48,779 nucleotides of DNA, taken from contig JAJXWF010000005.1 in NCBI GenBank assembly GCA_021781735.1, forward strand, positions 1 to 48,779, in the 5' to 3' direction. The position numbers and the translations under genes are program-made. The notes beneath the pieces are model-generated. The model was not told where the DNA came from. It saw only the letters and a list, made by a program, of their open reading frames with translations, and ran no database searches. The DNA comes from Actinomycetes bacterium. Its GTDB lineage: Bacteria > Actinomycetota > Actinomycetes > Propionibacteriales > Propionibacteriaceae. This document shows, in pieces, positions 34,263 through 45,352 of this stretch (position 1 is the first letter of the stretch; each line of letters begins with the position of its first letter).

Positions 34263-35549
34263 TCAGGGCGCGGCCGGGTCGTCGAGGCGGCCGAGGAACA
34301 CCAGGGTTCTGCTCGGGACGTGGGCGATCGCGTAGAACAGCGCCGAGGTGAAGGTCGGCTCCGGGTCGGGATCGGCCGGGGCGGCCGTCGTCCCGGCGAC
34401 GACGCCGCTCACCGCGGCCGCCTCGGCGCCGTCCTCGGCGACCGTGAAGACCGCGCGGTGGAACACGCCGGTGACCTTCATCGGGGTGTGGCTGTCGGTG
34501 AGCCCGCTGAGATCGCACTGGTCGTCGAACAGCGTGGTGACGCCCAGCTTCTTGAAGTCGTCGACGAGGTCGCGATAGAGCTCGGCGTGCCACTTGGGCA
34601 TGACGAGGTCGCGCTTCTCGGGGGAGGCCGCCAGCACCTTCGCGAAGGGGGCCGCGCCGCCGATCCGGGCCAGCGGGCCGAGCGGTCGGGTGGCGTCCCA
34701 TCCGCCGGTGACCCGGACGATCGGCCGCACCAGCACCAACTCGAGGTCGGGGTCGGCGAAGGGTATCGAGGCGCCCTTCCAGGTCTCGCCGAACGCGAAC
34801 CGGATCTTCTGCGTCGAGTGCATCAGCGGGGCCCGCACCTGCTGCCCCGCGCTGCCGGTGAACGGGCCGCGGACGGTCTTGGAAGGGTCGAAGGACACCT
34901 CCCAGCGTCCCGTGAAGTAGACCGCGTTGCCGAGCACCAGCCGGGTCAGCCTGTCGAGCGACCCCGGGGGGAGGATCTGATCGATCAGCCCGCGGGTGTT
35001 CTTCGCCGCCCAGGCGTTGATCGCGGCACGAGCGGACTCCGGGTCGGTCTTGAAGTCGCTGGGGATCACCCCGACGCCGAACCACCGGGCGAGGGCGTCG
35101 AGGAACGGCGTGCTGAGGTCGAAGCCGCGCTGTGCCCAGGCGGCGTCGGCCACGGTCATCGTCACCCTGCCGCGCCTGCCGACCGCGTCGAGGGCCTGCA
35201 GCACCGAGTTGAGTTCGGCGTCCAGCTGCTCGGTGGTGCTGCCGAACAAGTGGTCGAGTTCGGACGCCGTCACGCCGGCGGCCCCGTTGCGGAGCATACC
35301 GAGCGCCGCCGCCAGCGACAGCGGCGAGACCACCGCGTTGGCGGCGTCCACCTCGTCGAGCAGGGCGACCGCGAAGGGTCCGAGCGACGAGTCGGTCTGC
35401 GCCGCCGGTGCCCGCGCGACGTCCTTGGCGAACCAGGTGCCGTACTGGGCGGTGTCCTGTGGCGGGATCGGCGACGAGCAGCCACTCATCAGCGGGACGC
35501 CGACGACGGCGAGAGCGGCCAGGTCGAACAGCGTGCGACGGGTCATCAT
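34263..35549 (-). CDS. Serpin-family protease inhibitor, predicted lipoprotein
   Basis: A 428-residue serpin. The signal has RR (MMTRRTLFDL), a hydrophobic core and a lipobox ending MSGC (Cys24), so it may be a Tat- or Sec-exported lipoprotein. Serpin signatures include NAVVSPLSLAAALGML and GNAVYFTGRWEVSFDPS. The reactive-centre hinge EDGAEAAAVSG begins near residue 372, with small residues as needed for loop insertion, so it is probably inhibitory. The scissile P1 residue is not sure: counting from the hinge gives Thr-Ala, but the loop is about four residues longer than in antitrypsin. AGGAGG lies directly against a first ATG (35555), so the ATG two codons later, six bases away, was chosen. 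Confidence 0.88.
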   Translation of the reverse strand: MMTRRTLFDLAALAVVGVPLMSGCSSPIPPQDTAQYGTWFAKDVARAPAAQTDSSLGPFAVALLDEVDAANAVVSPLSLAAALGMLRNGAAGVTASELDHLFGSTTEQLDAELNSVLQALDAVGRRGRVTMTVADAAWAQRGFDLSTPFLDALARWFGVGVIPSDFKTDPESARAAINAWAAKNTRGLIDQILPPGSLDRLTRLVLGNAVYFTGRWEVSFDPSKTVRGPFTGSAGQQVRAPLMHSTQKIRFAFGETWKGASIPFADPDLELVLVRPIVRVTGGWDATRPLGPLARIGGAAPFAKVLAASPEKRDLVMPKWHAELYRDLVDDFKKLGVTTLFDDQCDLSGLTDSHTPMKVTGVFHRAVFTVAEDGAEAAAVSGVVAGTTAAPADPDPEPTFTSALFYAIAHVPSRTLVFLGRLDDPAAP

Positions 35550-35681
35550 GGTCATCCTCCTGCCCTCGAGAGCGACTCTGGCACGAGAAGGAGTGCATGA
35601 CCACCTGTTCGCCCGGAGGCCGCCGGGTCGGCGCGGTCACGACCGGCGGCCACCGGGCGGATGCTCAGGGCGGGCTCGGCG

Positions 35682-37966
<2,285 letters not shown>

Positions 37967-37970
<4 letters not shown>

Positions 37971-38677
37971 CGGATTCCTTCTGCGCTCAGTTCGGCCGTC
38001 TGCTTCTCGAGCAACGCCCGCCATCGTCGGATGCCCTCGGCGGCCACGGGGTCGAGCACGTCGGCGAGCGCACGCTCGGCGACGGGCAGGACGTCCTGCA
38101 CGCTGACGCGGCGTCCGAGTTCGGCGGAGATCGACGACACCGCGGCGTCCTCGATGCCGCACGGAATGATGTTCCGGCCCCACGACAGGTCGGCGTCGCA
38201 GTTGAGCGCGAAGCCGTGCATCGTGCACTGCCGGGACACCCGGACGCCGATCGCGCCCACCTTGCGGTCGGGGCCGCGGTCGTCGGCGAGTACCCACACG
38301 CCCGAACGACCCTCGACCCGGGCGGTCTCGACGCCGAAGTGCCGGGTGACCCGCATCATCACCTCTTCGAGGTTGCGCACGTGACCCACGACGTTGATCG
38401 GGGCCGGCAGTCGAATGATCGGGTAGGCGACGAGCTGCCCGGGACCGTGCCAGGTGATCTTGCCGCCACGGTCGGTGTCGACGACCTCGGTGCCGTCCTT
38501 GGGGCGCATGTGGTCTTCGGTGGTGCGACCGGCGGTGTAGACCGGCGAGTGCTCCAGCAGCAGCACGGTGGGTGGTGTGGTGCCGTCGGCCACCCGGGTG
38601 AGGACGTCGCGCTGGTACGCCCAGGCCTCCCGGTAGTCGACGAACGTGGGCGAGAACCCCAGATGCTCGAACCGCAT
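37967..38677 (-). CDS. lipB: Octanoyl-(acyl-carrier-protein):protein octanoyltransferase
   Basis: A 236-residue enzyme that transfers octanoate from ACP to lipoyl domains, the step before LipA. The catalytic Lys is in [13 protein letters not shown] and the Cys in [13 protein letters not shown]; substrate motif [18 protein letters not shown] is present. ATG at 38677 was preferred ([10 protein letters not shown]); a GTG three codons upstream is also in frame. It lies four-base-overlapped ahead of lipA. Confidence 0.95.
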
Positions 38678-38708
38678 GGCGTTCACGCTACCCGCGACCG
38701 GAAGAACG

Positions 38709-38990
38709 TCACTTCCACAGGGTCGCGATGATGAACGATGCGGCCATCATCCCCATCCCGATGAGGATGTTCCAGCCTCCGGCGACTCCGGGGATGAAAC
38801 TCCCGATGATGTAGTAGAGCACCAACCAGATGACGCCGAGCAGGCCGACGGGCACGAACACCCAGGGAACCCAGGTGCGGTCTGCGCCCCCGCCGAGGCG
38901 CTCACGCTCGGCCCGCTTGCTGGCCAGGCGCTCGTCAGCGACCTTCTTGCGCTTGCGAGCTGCTTCGGTGCGCAGTTTCGACTCGGGCAC
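38709..38990 (-). CDS. crgA: Cell-division protein CrgA
   Basis: A 93-residue inner-membrane protein with a basic N-terminus (ESKLRTEAARKRKKVADERL) and two membrane helices at about 40-65 and 72-92. Members bind FtsZ, FtsQ and penicillin-binding proteins and recruit or inhibit division machinery in actinobacteria. The GTG start has AAGGAG eight bases upstream. Its location next to the trpG/pknB cluster is conserved in many actinobacteria. Confidence 0.92.
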   Translation of the reverse strand: MPESKLRTEAARKRKKVADERLASKRAERERLGGGADRTWVPWVFVPVGLLGVIWLVLYYIIGSFIPGVAGGWNILIGMGMMAASFIIATLWK

Positions 38991-39086
38991 GGTTGCGACT
39001 CCTTACGCCGGTGGTACCCAGGTAGCCTAGTCAATGTCCCGGTGAAAGACACGCCGGGAACCCGAGGCGACTGCGCGGAGGTGCGT

Positions 39087-39872
39087 GTGTCCGACCCCAC
39101 GCCGGCGGGCACAGGCCGGCCCTGGTGGCGTGGCCTGCCCGTCCGGATGCGGCGCGCCTGGTCCGAGCAGGTGCATGGACGCCGCCGCTACGTCTCCGCG
39201 TTCGTGCTGCTGATGGCGGCCGCGCTGATCACCGTGAGCGCCCGGGTCGCGGGCGGCCACGACCTGCGTCCGGCCCGCAACAGCGATCTGATCGGCCTCG
39301 TCGAGTCCCAGGGCCAGCACAACCGCGACCTCGCCGCTCAGGCCCAGCACCTGCAATCGGACGTGCGGCAGCTCACCGGCTCTGCGGCCCCCGCGCCCCC
39401 CGACCCGCGGATGTCGGCGGCGGCCGTGGCCGCCGGGACGGTGTCCGTCACGGGTCCCGGTGTCCGGGTGACCCTCAACGACGCCCCCCTGTCGGTGCAG
39501 CCCGTCGGCGTCGATCCCGACCTGCTCGTCGTGCACCAGCAGGACATCCAGACGTTCACCAACCTGCTGTGGCGTGCCGGCGCGGAGGCCATGAGCATCC
39601 AGGGCGTGCGGATCGGGTCGACCTCGAGCATCAAGTGCGTGGGGAACACGGTCATCGTCGGCGGCGTCCCGTATGCGCCGCCCTACGTCATCGAGGCCAT
39701 CGGCGACCAGCGGGCCATGCTCAACGCCCTGGCCACCGACCCGGGAGCGGTCATCTACCGGCAGTACGTCACCGCCTACGGTCTCGGATACACCCAGCAG
39801 GGCGTCGGCACGTTGAAGCTGCCCGCGTGGAACGGCCCGGCCGCCCTCACCTACGCGACCCCGATGCCCTGA
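39087..39872 (+). CDS. DUF881 membrane-anchored protein
   Basis: A 261-residue protein with a cytoplasmic basic N-terminus and one membrane helix at about 37-56 (YVSAFVLLMAAALITVSARV). A coiled-coil follows (residues about 72-100), then an extracytoplasmic DUF881 domain with TVSVTGPGVRVTLND and AEAMSIQGVRI. The function of the family is unknown; in actinobacteria it lies by crgA and the pknB cluster, which suggests envelope or division work. The GTG at 39087 follows GGAG by six bases; a long open extension upstream covers the crgA coding strand and is rejected. Confidence 0.88.
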   Translation: MSDPTPAGTGRPWWRGLPVRMRRAWSEQVHGRRRYVSAFVLLMAAALITVSARVAGGHDLRPARNSDLIGLVESQGQHNRDLAAQAQHLQSDVRQLTGSAAPAPPDPRMSAAAVAAGTVSVTGPGVRVTLNDAPLSVQPVGVDPDLLVVHQQDIQTFTNLLWRAGAEAMSIQGVRIGSTSSIKCVGNTVIVGGVPYAPPYVIEAIGDQRAMLNALATDPGAVIYRQYVTAYGLGYTQQGVGTLKLPAWNGPAALTYATPMP

Positions 39873-39925
39873 TCGCGCCCGGTCCGGACGCTGTGAGCGC
39901 GGGCCGGAGGCGGGGACGGCCGCCG

Positions 39926-39937
39926 TAGACTGTGCCG
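39926..39937 (+). promoter_or_regulatory. -10 element for a leaderless trpG/pabA transcript
   Basis: TAGACT is followed by six bases and then the GTG start of the glutamine amidotransferase gene. This spacing fits a transcript that starts on the start codon. No good -35 element is visible. Confidence 0.45.
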
Positions 39938-40576
39938 GTGGCTCGGATCCTGGTGGTCGACAACTACGACTCGTTCGTCTACAACCTCGTGCAGTACCTC
40001 GCGCAGATCGGGGCCGAGGTCGAGGTCTGGCGCAACGACGACCCGAGGTTCCAGCAGCCGGATTTCCTGTCCGGATTCGACGGCGTGCTGCTGTCACCCG
40101 GACCCGGCACGCCCGAGCACGCCGGCGTCTGCGTCGACCTCGTGCGTGAGCACGCCGGTGAGCTGCCGATCTTCGGCGTCTGCCTCGGCCTGCAGTCGAT
40201 GGGCGTGGCGTTCGGGGGAGTGGTCGGCCGCGCGCCCGAGGTGATGCACGGCAAGACCTCACTGGTGTACCACGACGGCCGCGGCGTCTTCGCCGGCCTC
40301 CCGTCGCCGATCACCGCCACCCGCTACCACTCGCTCGCGATCGATCCGGCCACCGTGCCCGACGAACTCGAGGTGACGGCCCGCACCGACAACGGCATCA
40401 TCATGGGCGTCCGGCACCGCAGCCTGCCCGTCGAATCGGTGCAGTTCCATCCCGAGAGTGTGCTCACCGAGGGCGGATACCAGATGCTCGCGAACTGGCT
40501 CGCCGCGTGCGGGGACGCCGAGGCGCCCGCTCGCGCGAAGCACCTGTCGCCGTTGATGGCGGTGCCGTCGGCCTGA
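39938..40576 (+). CDS. Anthranilate/aminodeoxychorismate synthase component II
   Basis: A 212-residue class I glutamine amidotransferase. It has the N-terminal VVDNYDSFVYNLVQYL, the nucleophile Cys in GVCLGLQSMG and the catalytic His/Glu in FHPESVLTEGG. It hydrolyses glutamine and passes ammonia to a chorismate-using partner, TrpE or PabB, neither of which is in the window. Sequence alone does not separate TrpG from PabA; the Mycobacterium gene at this place is named trpG or pabA. The GTG at 39938 was preferred over a GTG two codons earlier because of the -10 hexamer six bases upstream. Confidence 0.9.
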   Translation: MARILVVDNYDSFVYNLVQYLAQIGAEVEVWRNDDPRFQQPDFLSGFDGVLLSPGPGTPEHAGVCVDLVREHAGELPIFGVCLGLQSMGVAFGGVVGRAPEVMHGKTSLVYHDGRGVFAGLPSPITATRYHSLAIDPATVPDELEVTARTDNGIIMGVRHRSLPVESVQFHPESVLTEGGYQMLANWLAACGDAEAPARAKHLSPLMAVPSA

Positions 40577-40590
40577 CCCCCGCGGGGGTC
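40575..40590. terminator. Hairpin between trpG/pabA and pknB
   Basis: GACCCCCGCGGGGGTC is a perfect 16-bp palindrome starting inside the trpG stop codon, between convergent genes. The strong stem but missing T-run give moderate support as terminator. Confidence 0.5.
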
Positions 40591-40621
40591 GGGCCGACGG
40601 CGTGAGCGGGCGACGGTCGGG

Positions 40622-42439
40622 TCAGCTGTTGGTCGGCGTCGACGAGGCCGACGAGGTCGTCGACGACGGCGCGCTGGGGGAGTTCGACGCGGTCGCGGTG
40701 GCCGAGGGGGTGCTGGGTGCCTTGGCGAGGTAGACCTTGAGTGGGTCGGTGCGCAGCGCGAGGGTTCCGGGTTGGGGATCCTGGCTGACGATCGTGCCGG
40801 GCGAGGCCTGGGTGGTCTGTTGTTCGCCGGCCACGACGACGTTGCTGAAGCCCTGGTCGGCGGCGTAGGTCTTGGCGTCGGCGAGGGTGAGGCCGCCGAG
40901 GTTGGGGACGCTGCTCTTGCCGGTGGCGACGTAGATCGTCACGGTGCTGCCGACGGCCTCGGTGGCTCCCTGATCGGGGCTGACCGTGACGACGGTGCCC
41001 TGCTTGTCGGTGGGCGACTCGGTCGGCGCGTCCTGCTGGTTGACCTGGAAGCCGGCCTGCTGGAGGAGGTTCGTGGCCTCCTTGGCGCTGAGGCCGACGA
41101 GTCCGGTGGGGATCTGGGCGGTTTTGGGGCCGAGGTTGACCACGATCGTCACGTCGGAGCCGGGTGTCACGGTGGCCTGGGCCGTCGGGTTCTGGCTGAT
41201 CACCTGCCCCTGGGTGTCGGCCGGGCCGTTGGTGGTCTGCACCACGGGGCTGAGGTTGCGGTCGTTGAGTTGCTGCTCGGCCTGCTGCTGGGTGTAGCTG
41301 ATCACCCCGGGCACCTGCACCGAGGTGGGCCGGCTGGGCCGAGTGAACTCGTACAGGGCGAACCCGAGCACGCCGATCAGCGCGGCCAGCAGGATCCCCA
41401 GGATCACCGTCGATGCCGACGGCCCCCGACGCCGTCCGGGCTGTTGGGGGCGCGGCTCCGTGTCGGCGCGGCGGGTGACCACCTGGGTGCCGGTGGGGTC
41501 CTCGACGGGTCCGTTCGGCAGCACGGTGGTGGCCAGGGTGGGCATCGGATCGGGCATCGGCATCGGCAGCGGCGGTGGCGCGGCGACTGGGCCCCCGGCC
41601 AGCAGCCGGGCGATGTCGTCGTGCATCTCCCGGGCGGACTGGTAGCGGTCGGCGGGATCCTTCGCCAACGCCTTCATCACCACCGCGTCCATCGACTGGG
41701 TGATCTCCGGGTCGAGGGTGCTCGGCGGGGTCGGCACCTCGCGCACATGCTGATAGGCCACACTCACCGGCGAATCCCCCACGAACGGCGGACGCCCCAC
41801 CAACAACTCGTACAACAGACACCCCGACGAATACACATCGGAGCGGGCATCGACGGTCTCCCCACGGGCCTGCTCGGGCGACAGGTACTGGGCGGTCCCG
41901 ATCACCGCCGCCGTCTGCGTCATCGTCGCCGACGTGTCCGCGACCGCCCGCGCGATCCCGAAATCCATCACCTTCACCGTGCCGGTCGGCGTCAACATCA
42001 CGTTCGCCGGCTTGATGTCCCGGTGGATGATGCCCGCCCGGTGCGAATAACTCAACGCGTCCAACACGCCCTGGGTGAACTCGAGGGCCCGCTCGGGCAG
42101 GATCCGCCGGTCATCACGCAACACGTCCTTCAACGTGTGCCCGTCGACCAACTCCATCACGATAAACGGCACAGTGACACCGGTGGCAGTGTCGATCTCC
42201 TCGCCGGTGTCGTACACCGACACGATGTTCGGATGGTTCAACCCCGCCGCCGCCTGCGCCTCCCGCCGGAATCTCGCCTGGAAGGTGGGGTCGGTCGCCA
42301 AGTCGACGCGGAGTCGCTTGATCGCCACCGCCCGCCCCAGGCGCTTGTCAGTGGCCCGCCACACCTCGGCCATACCACCACGGCCGATCACCCGGTCGAG
42401 GTGGTAGCGATCGCCGAGCAGAGGTGTCTGCTCCGTCAT
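40622..42439 (-). CDS. pknB: Ser/Thr protein kinase PknB with PASTA domains
   Basis: A 605-residue transmembrane kinase. The kinase domain (residues about 12-275) has the G-loop GRGGMAEVW, Lys41, the catalytic HRDIKPAN (Asp141), DFG (Asp159) and an activation loop rich in Thr. One helix near residues 345-368 is followed by three PASTA repeats and a Ser/Thr/Pro tail. PASTA repeats bind muropeptides and lipid II, linking kinase activity to wall synthesis. It phosphorylates FhaA, FhaB and other partners encoded beside it. AAAGGA precedes the ATG. No separate PknA is present before it. Confidence 0.97.
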   Translation of the reverse strand: MTEQTPLLGDRYHLDRVIGRGGMAEVWRATDKRLGRAVAIKRLRVDLATDPTFQARFRREAQAAAGLNHPNIVSVYDTGEEIDTATGVTVPFIVMELVDGHTLKDVLRDDRRILPERALEFTQGVLDALSYSHRAGIIHRDIKPANVMLTPTGTVKVMDFGIARAVADTSATMTQTAAVIGTAQYLSPEQARGETVDARSDVYSSGCLLYELLVGRPPFVGDSPVSVAYQHVREVPTPPSTLDPEITQSMDAVVMKALAKDPADRYQSAREMHDDIARLLAGGPVAAPPPLPMPMPDPMPTLATTVLPNGPVEDPTGTQVVTRRADTEPRPQQPGRRRGPSASTVILGILLAALIGVLGFALYEFTRPSRPTSVQVPGVISYTQQQAEQQLNDRNLSPVVQTTNGPADTQGQVISQNPTAQATVTPGSDVTIVVNLGPKTAQIPTGLVGLSAKEATNLLQQAGFQVNQQDAPTESPTDKQGTVVTVSPDQGATEAVGSTVTIYVATGKSSVPNLGGLTLADAKTYAADQGFSNVVVAGEQQTTQASPGTIVSQDPQPGTLALRTDPLKVYLAKAPSTPSATATASNSPSAPSSTTSSASSTPTNS

Positions 42440-42515
42440 CGCGGCGTCCTTTCGGTCGGGGTCCCCTGCGAAGTATCTCGCGCGGCGGGAACGTGGTGCC
42501 AATGCGGAGGGGGGA

Positions 42516-43943
42516 TCACTGCAGTGCCTTCACGACGGCGGCGAACACCGGGCCGGCGAGGGCACCGCCGGCGATGTCGTTGCGGGGGATGTTGACGCTC
42601 TCGATGAACACCGCGATCGCGACGTCGGGTTGTTGCGCATAGCCGACGAACCAGGCGTACGGCGGGCGCGACGGGATCGTCTGCGCCGTGCCGGTCTTGC
42701 CGCCGATCGTGACCCCGGGCACCTGCGCCCTCGTGCCGGTGCCGGAGGTGACCACCGCCTGCATCATCCGCTGCTCCTCGTGGGCGTGCTGGGCGGTCAT
42801 CGCCTGGCTGAGCTTCTTCGGCGTCGTGCTCTCGAGCACCTGCAGGGAGGGGGAGCGGACCTCCTGCACGAGGTAGGGCTGCATCACCACCCCGTCGTTG
42901 GCGATGCCGCCGGCGACCACCGCCATTTGCAGCGGGGAGGCCGCGACGTCGTACTGGCCGATCGCGCTGAGCGCCGTTTCCGGTTCGTTGGGCGACACGG
43001 GGAAGTGGCTGGCGGCCGTGGTGAACCCGAGCCCGAGCGGCTTGCCGAAACCGAACGCGTCCGCCTGGGCGCGCAGCTTGTCGGCTCCCAGGCCGAGGCC
43101 GACGTTGGCGTAGGCGGTGTTGCACGACACGGCGAAGGCCTGGATGAGGCTGATCCGGGTGCCGCCGCAGTTGGTCTCGTTCGGCAGGTAGGTGTTGGTG
43201 CCGGGCAGCTTCAGCCGCAGCGGTGCGTCGACCTGCGTCTCGGGGCTCATCCCGTTCTCGAGCGCCGCGGCGGCGGTGACCAACTTGAACGTCGACCCCG
43301 GTGGGTAGATCTCCTGGGTCGCCCGATTCGCCATCGGCGACCCGGTGGCGTCCTTGAGCGAGTTCCACGCGTCACTCGCCTTGGTGAGGTCGACGCTGGC
43401 CAGCCTGTTGGGGTCGTAGCTGGGCTTCGTCACCATCGCGAGCACCGCCCCCGTCCGGTAGTTGAGGGCGACAACCGCACCCTGCATCGAGCCGAGGGCG
43501 TCCCATGCGGCCTTCTGCGCCTTGGCGTTGAGGGTTGTGATGATGCTCGCCCCCTCCCGCTGTCGGCCGCTCAGGGTATCCATGAGCCGGGTGAGGAACT
43601 GCGAGTCGGAGGTGCCGGCCAGCTCCGCGTTGTAGGTCTGCTCGAGTCCGGTGCGGCCGAACTCATAGGAGTAGTAGCCGGTGACCGGGGCCCACATCGG
43701 GCCGTCGGTGTAGACCCGCTGGTAGGCGAACACCCCCTTGTCGGGCACGCTCGAGGCGATCGGGGTGTTGCCGACGAGGATGGCGCCGCGGTTCTGGGCG
43801 AACTGGGCGTCGCGGACCCGACGGTTGGCGGGGTCGTTGGCCAGGGCGTCGGCACGGAAGAGCGGGAAGTAGGTGATGTTCGCGAGCAGGGCGAAGAACA
43901 GGAGGGCGGCGAGCACGGCCACCTTGCGGATCGGTCGATTCAT
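42516..43943 (-). CDS. pbpA: Penicillin-binding protein PbpA (class B transpeptidase)
   Basis: A 475-residue protein with an N-terminal membrane helix (VAVLAALLFFALLANITYF). The transpeptidase domain has SxxK at Ser217-Lys220 (STFK), SxN at Ser273 (SCN) and KTG in GGKTGTAQT. It crosslinks peptidoglycan together with the SEDS protein RodA. Its start overlaps the rodA stop by four bases (ATGA), so production is coupled. PknB is encoded 76 bp downstream. Confidence 0.96.
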   Translation of the reverse strand: MNRPIRKVAVLAALLFFALLANITYFPLFRADALANDPANRRVRDAQFAQNRGAILVGNTPIASSVPDKGVFAYQRVYTDGPMWAPVTGYYSYEFGRTGLEQTYNAELAGTSDSQFLTRLMDTLSGRQREGASIITTLNAKAQKAAWDALGSMQGAVVALNYRTGAVLAMVTKPSYDPNRLASVDLTKASDAWNSLKDATGSPMANRATQEIYPPGSTFKLVTAAAALENGMSPETQVDAPLRLKLPGTNTYLPNETNCGGTRISLIQAFAVSCNTAYANVGLGLGADKLRAQADAFGFGKPLGLGFTTAASHFPVSPNEPETALSAIGQYDVAASPLQMAVVAGGIANDGVVMQPYLVQEVRSPSLQVLESTTPKKLSQAMTAQHAHEEQRMMQAVVTSGTGTRAQVPGVTIGGKTGTAQTIPSRPPYAWFVGYAQQPDVAIAVFIESVNIPRNDIAGGALAGPVFAAVVKALQ

Positions 43944-45352
43944 GGCAGGATCACCGCCGTGTCGTCGGAGGCGAAATCGGCGATGAAGCCCCGCTGCGGG
44001 GCGGGCTCCTCGGGTCGGCGTGGACGCCTGGCGTGGTGGCTCACCACCAGCAGGATCGCGATGATCACCCAGTTGATCACCATCGAGGAACCTCCCTGGC
44101 TCATGAACGGTGTCGTGAGGCCGGTGAGCGGCAGCAGCCGGGTGACGCCGCCGATGATCGCGAACACCTGCAGCGCGAACACGAAACTCAGCCCGGAGGC
44201 GAGCAGCTTCTCGAAGGGGTCGTCGGTGGTGAGCGAGATGCGCAGACCCCTCGACACGATCAGCGCGTAGAGCATCACCACCGCCATCAGCCCGATCACC
44301 CCGAGTTCTTCGCCGATCGCCGCCGAGATGAAGTCGCTCTTGGCGAGAGGGGTGAGGCCCGGACGCCCGAGCCCCCAGCCGCGTCCGGTGAGACCGCCCC
44401 AGGCCAGGCCGTATTCGGCCTGGATGATCTGGTAGTTCTGGTCGACGTTGTCGAAGGGGTGAAGCCAGGCGTCGACCCGCACCTTGACGTGGTAGGTGAA
44501 CGCGTAGCTGGCCCACGCCCCCAGGGTCAGGAGGAGCGCACCGAGAACCGGCCACACCGGGAGTTCGGTGGCGACGTAGAGCATCATGACGAACAGTCCG
44601 AAGAACAGCATCGACATGCCGAGGTCGTTCTCGAACACGAGCACCGCCAGCGAGGCCAGCCACATGACGACGATCGGCCCGAGGTCACGCACCCGCGGGA
44701 GTTGCTGGCCGAGGATGCGGCGTCCGACCTGCGAGAGCACCTCGCTGTGGTCGACCAGATACCCGGCGAAGGCGACCGTGAGCACCACCTTGGCGGCCTC
44801 GGCGGGCTGGAAGCTGAACGGGCCCACGTGGATCCAGATCGTCGACCCGCCGCTGGTGGTCCCCAGCCCGGGTACGAGCGGCAGCATCAGCAGCGCGAGG
44901 CCGGCGAGGAACAACAGGTAGGGGAACCGCTGCAGCTCGCGGGGGTCGTTGAGGACGAACAGTGTCGCGATGAACAGGGCCATGCCGAGCCCGGTCCACA
45001 CGAGCTGGGTGGTGGCGTCGTGACTTACCGGGTCGGGGATGAGGTCGATCCGGTGGATCATCGCCAGGCCGATGCCGTTGACCGTGAGAACGAGCGGCAG
45101 CAGCAGCGGATCGGCGTAGGGCAGCCGGATCCGGATGGCGATGTGCACCGCGAGCGCCATGCCCGTCCACAGGCCGACGACCCACGGCCAGTCCCCGGGG
45201 ATGGTGCCGGACTGGTCGAGCCCGATGAGCGCCCAGCCGCCCAGCCCGATGCTGACGGCCACCAGGTCCATGAGCAGTTCGACGTTGCGGCGCTTGCGGT
45301 AGACCACCACGGTGTCGCCCGGCGCGCCGACACCGGCGCGGGACGCCGTCAC
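43940..45352 (-). CDS. rodA: RodA/FtsW SEDS peptidoglycan polymerase
   Basis: A 470-residue membrane protein with about ten to twelve predicted helices and a short basic C-terminus. SEDS features include VLVFENDLGMSMLFFGLF, the RVDAWLHPFDNVDQNYQII extracellular loop, and SDFISAAIGEELGVIGLM. It polymerises glycan strands from lipid II and works with PbpA. The GTG start overlaps the pstP stop (GTGA). In this cluster it is FtsW/RodA by homology; the name follows gene order in relatives. Confidence 0.96.
   Translation of the reverse strand: MTASRAGVGAPGDTVVVYRKRRNVELLMDLVAVSIGLGGWALIGLDQSGTIPGDWPWVVGLWTGMALAVHIAIRIRLPYADPLLLPLVLTVNGIGLAMIHRIDLIPDPVSHDATTQLVWTGLGMALFIATLFVLNDPRELQRFPYLLFLAGLALLMLPLVPGLGTTSGGSTIWIHVGPFSFQPAEAAKVVLTVAFAGYLVDHSEVLSQVGRRILGQQLPRVRDLGPIVVMWLASLAVLVFENDLGMSMLFFGLFVMMLYVATELPVWPVLGALLLTLGAWASYAFTYHVKVRVDAWLHPFDNVDQNYQIIQAEYGLAWGGLTGRGWGLGRPGLTPLAKSDFISAAIGEELGVIGLMAVVMLYALIVSRGLRISLTTDDPFEKLLASGLSFVFALQVFAIIGGVTRLLPLTGLTTPFMSQGGSSMVINWVIIAILLVVSHHARRPRRPEEPAPQRGFIADFASDDTAVILP

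Noticed and set aside
38646-39086. Upstream extension of the DUF881 gene
   Set aside because: It runs antisense to crgA and lipB and has no ribosome site; GTG at 39087 has a well-spaced GGAG.
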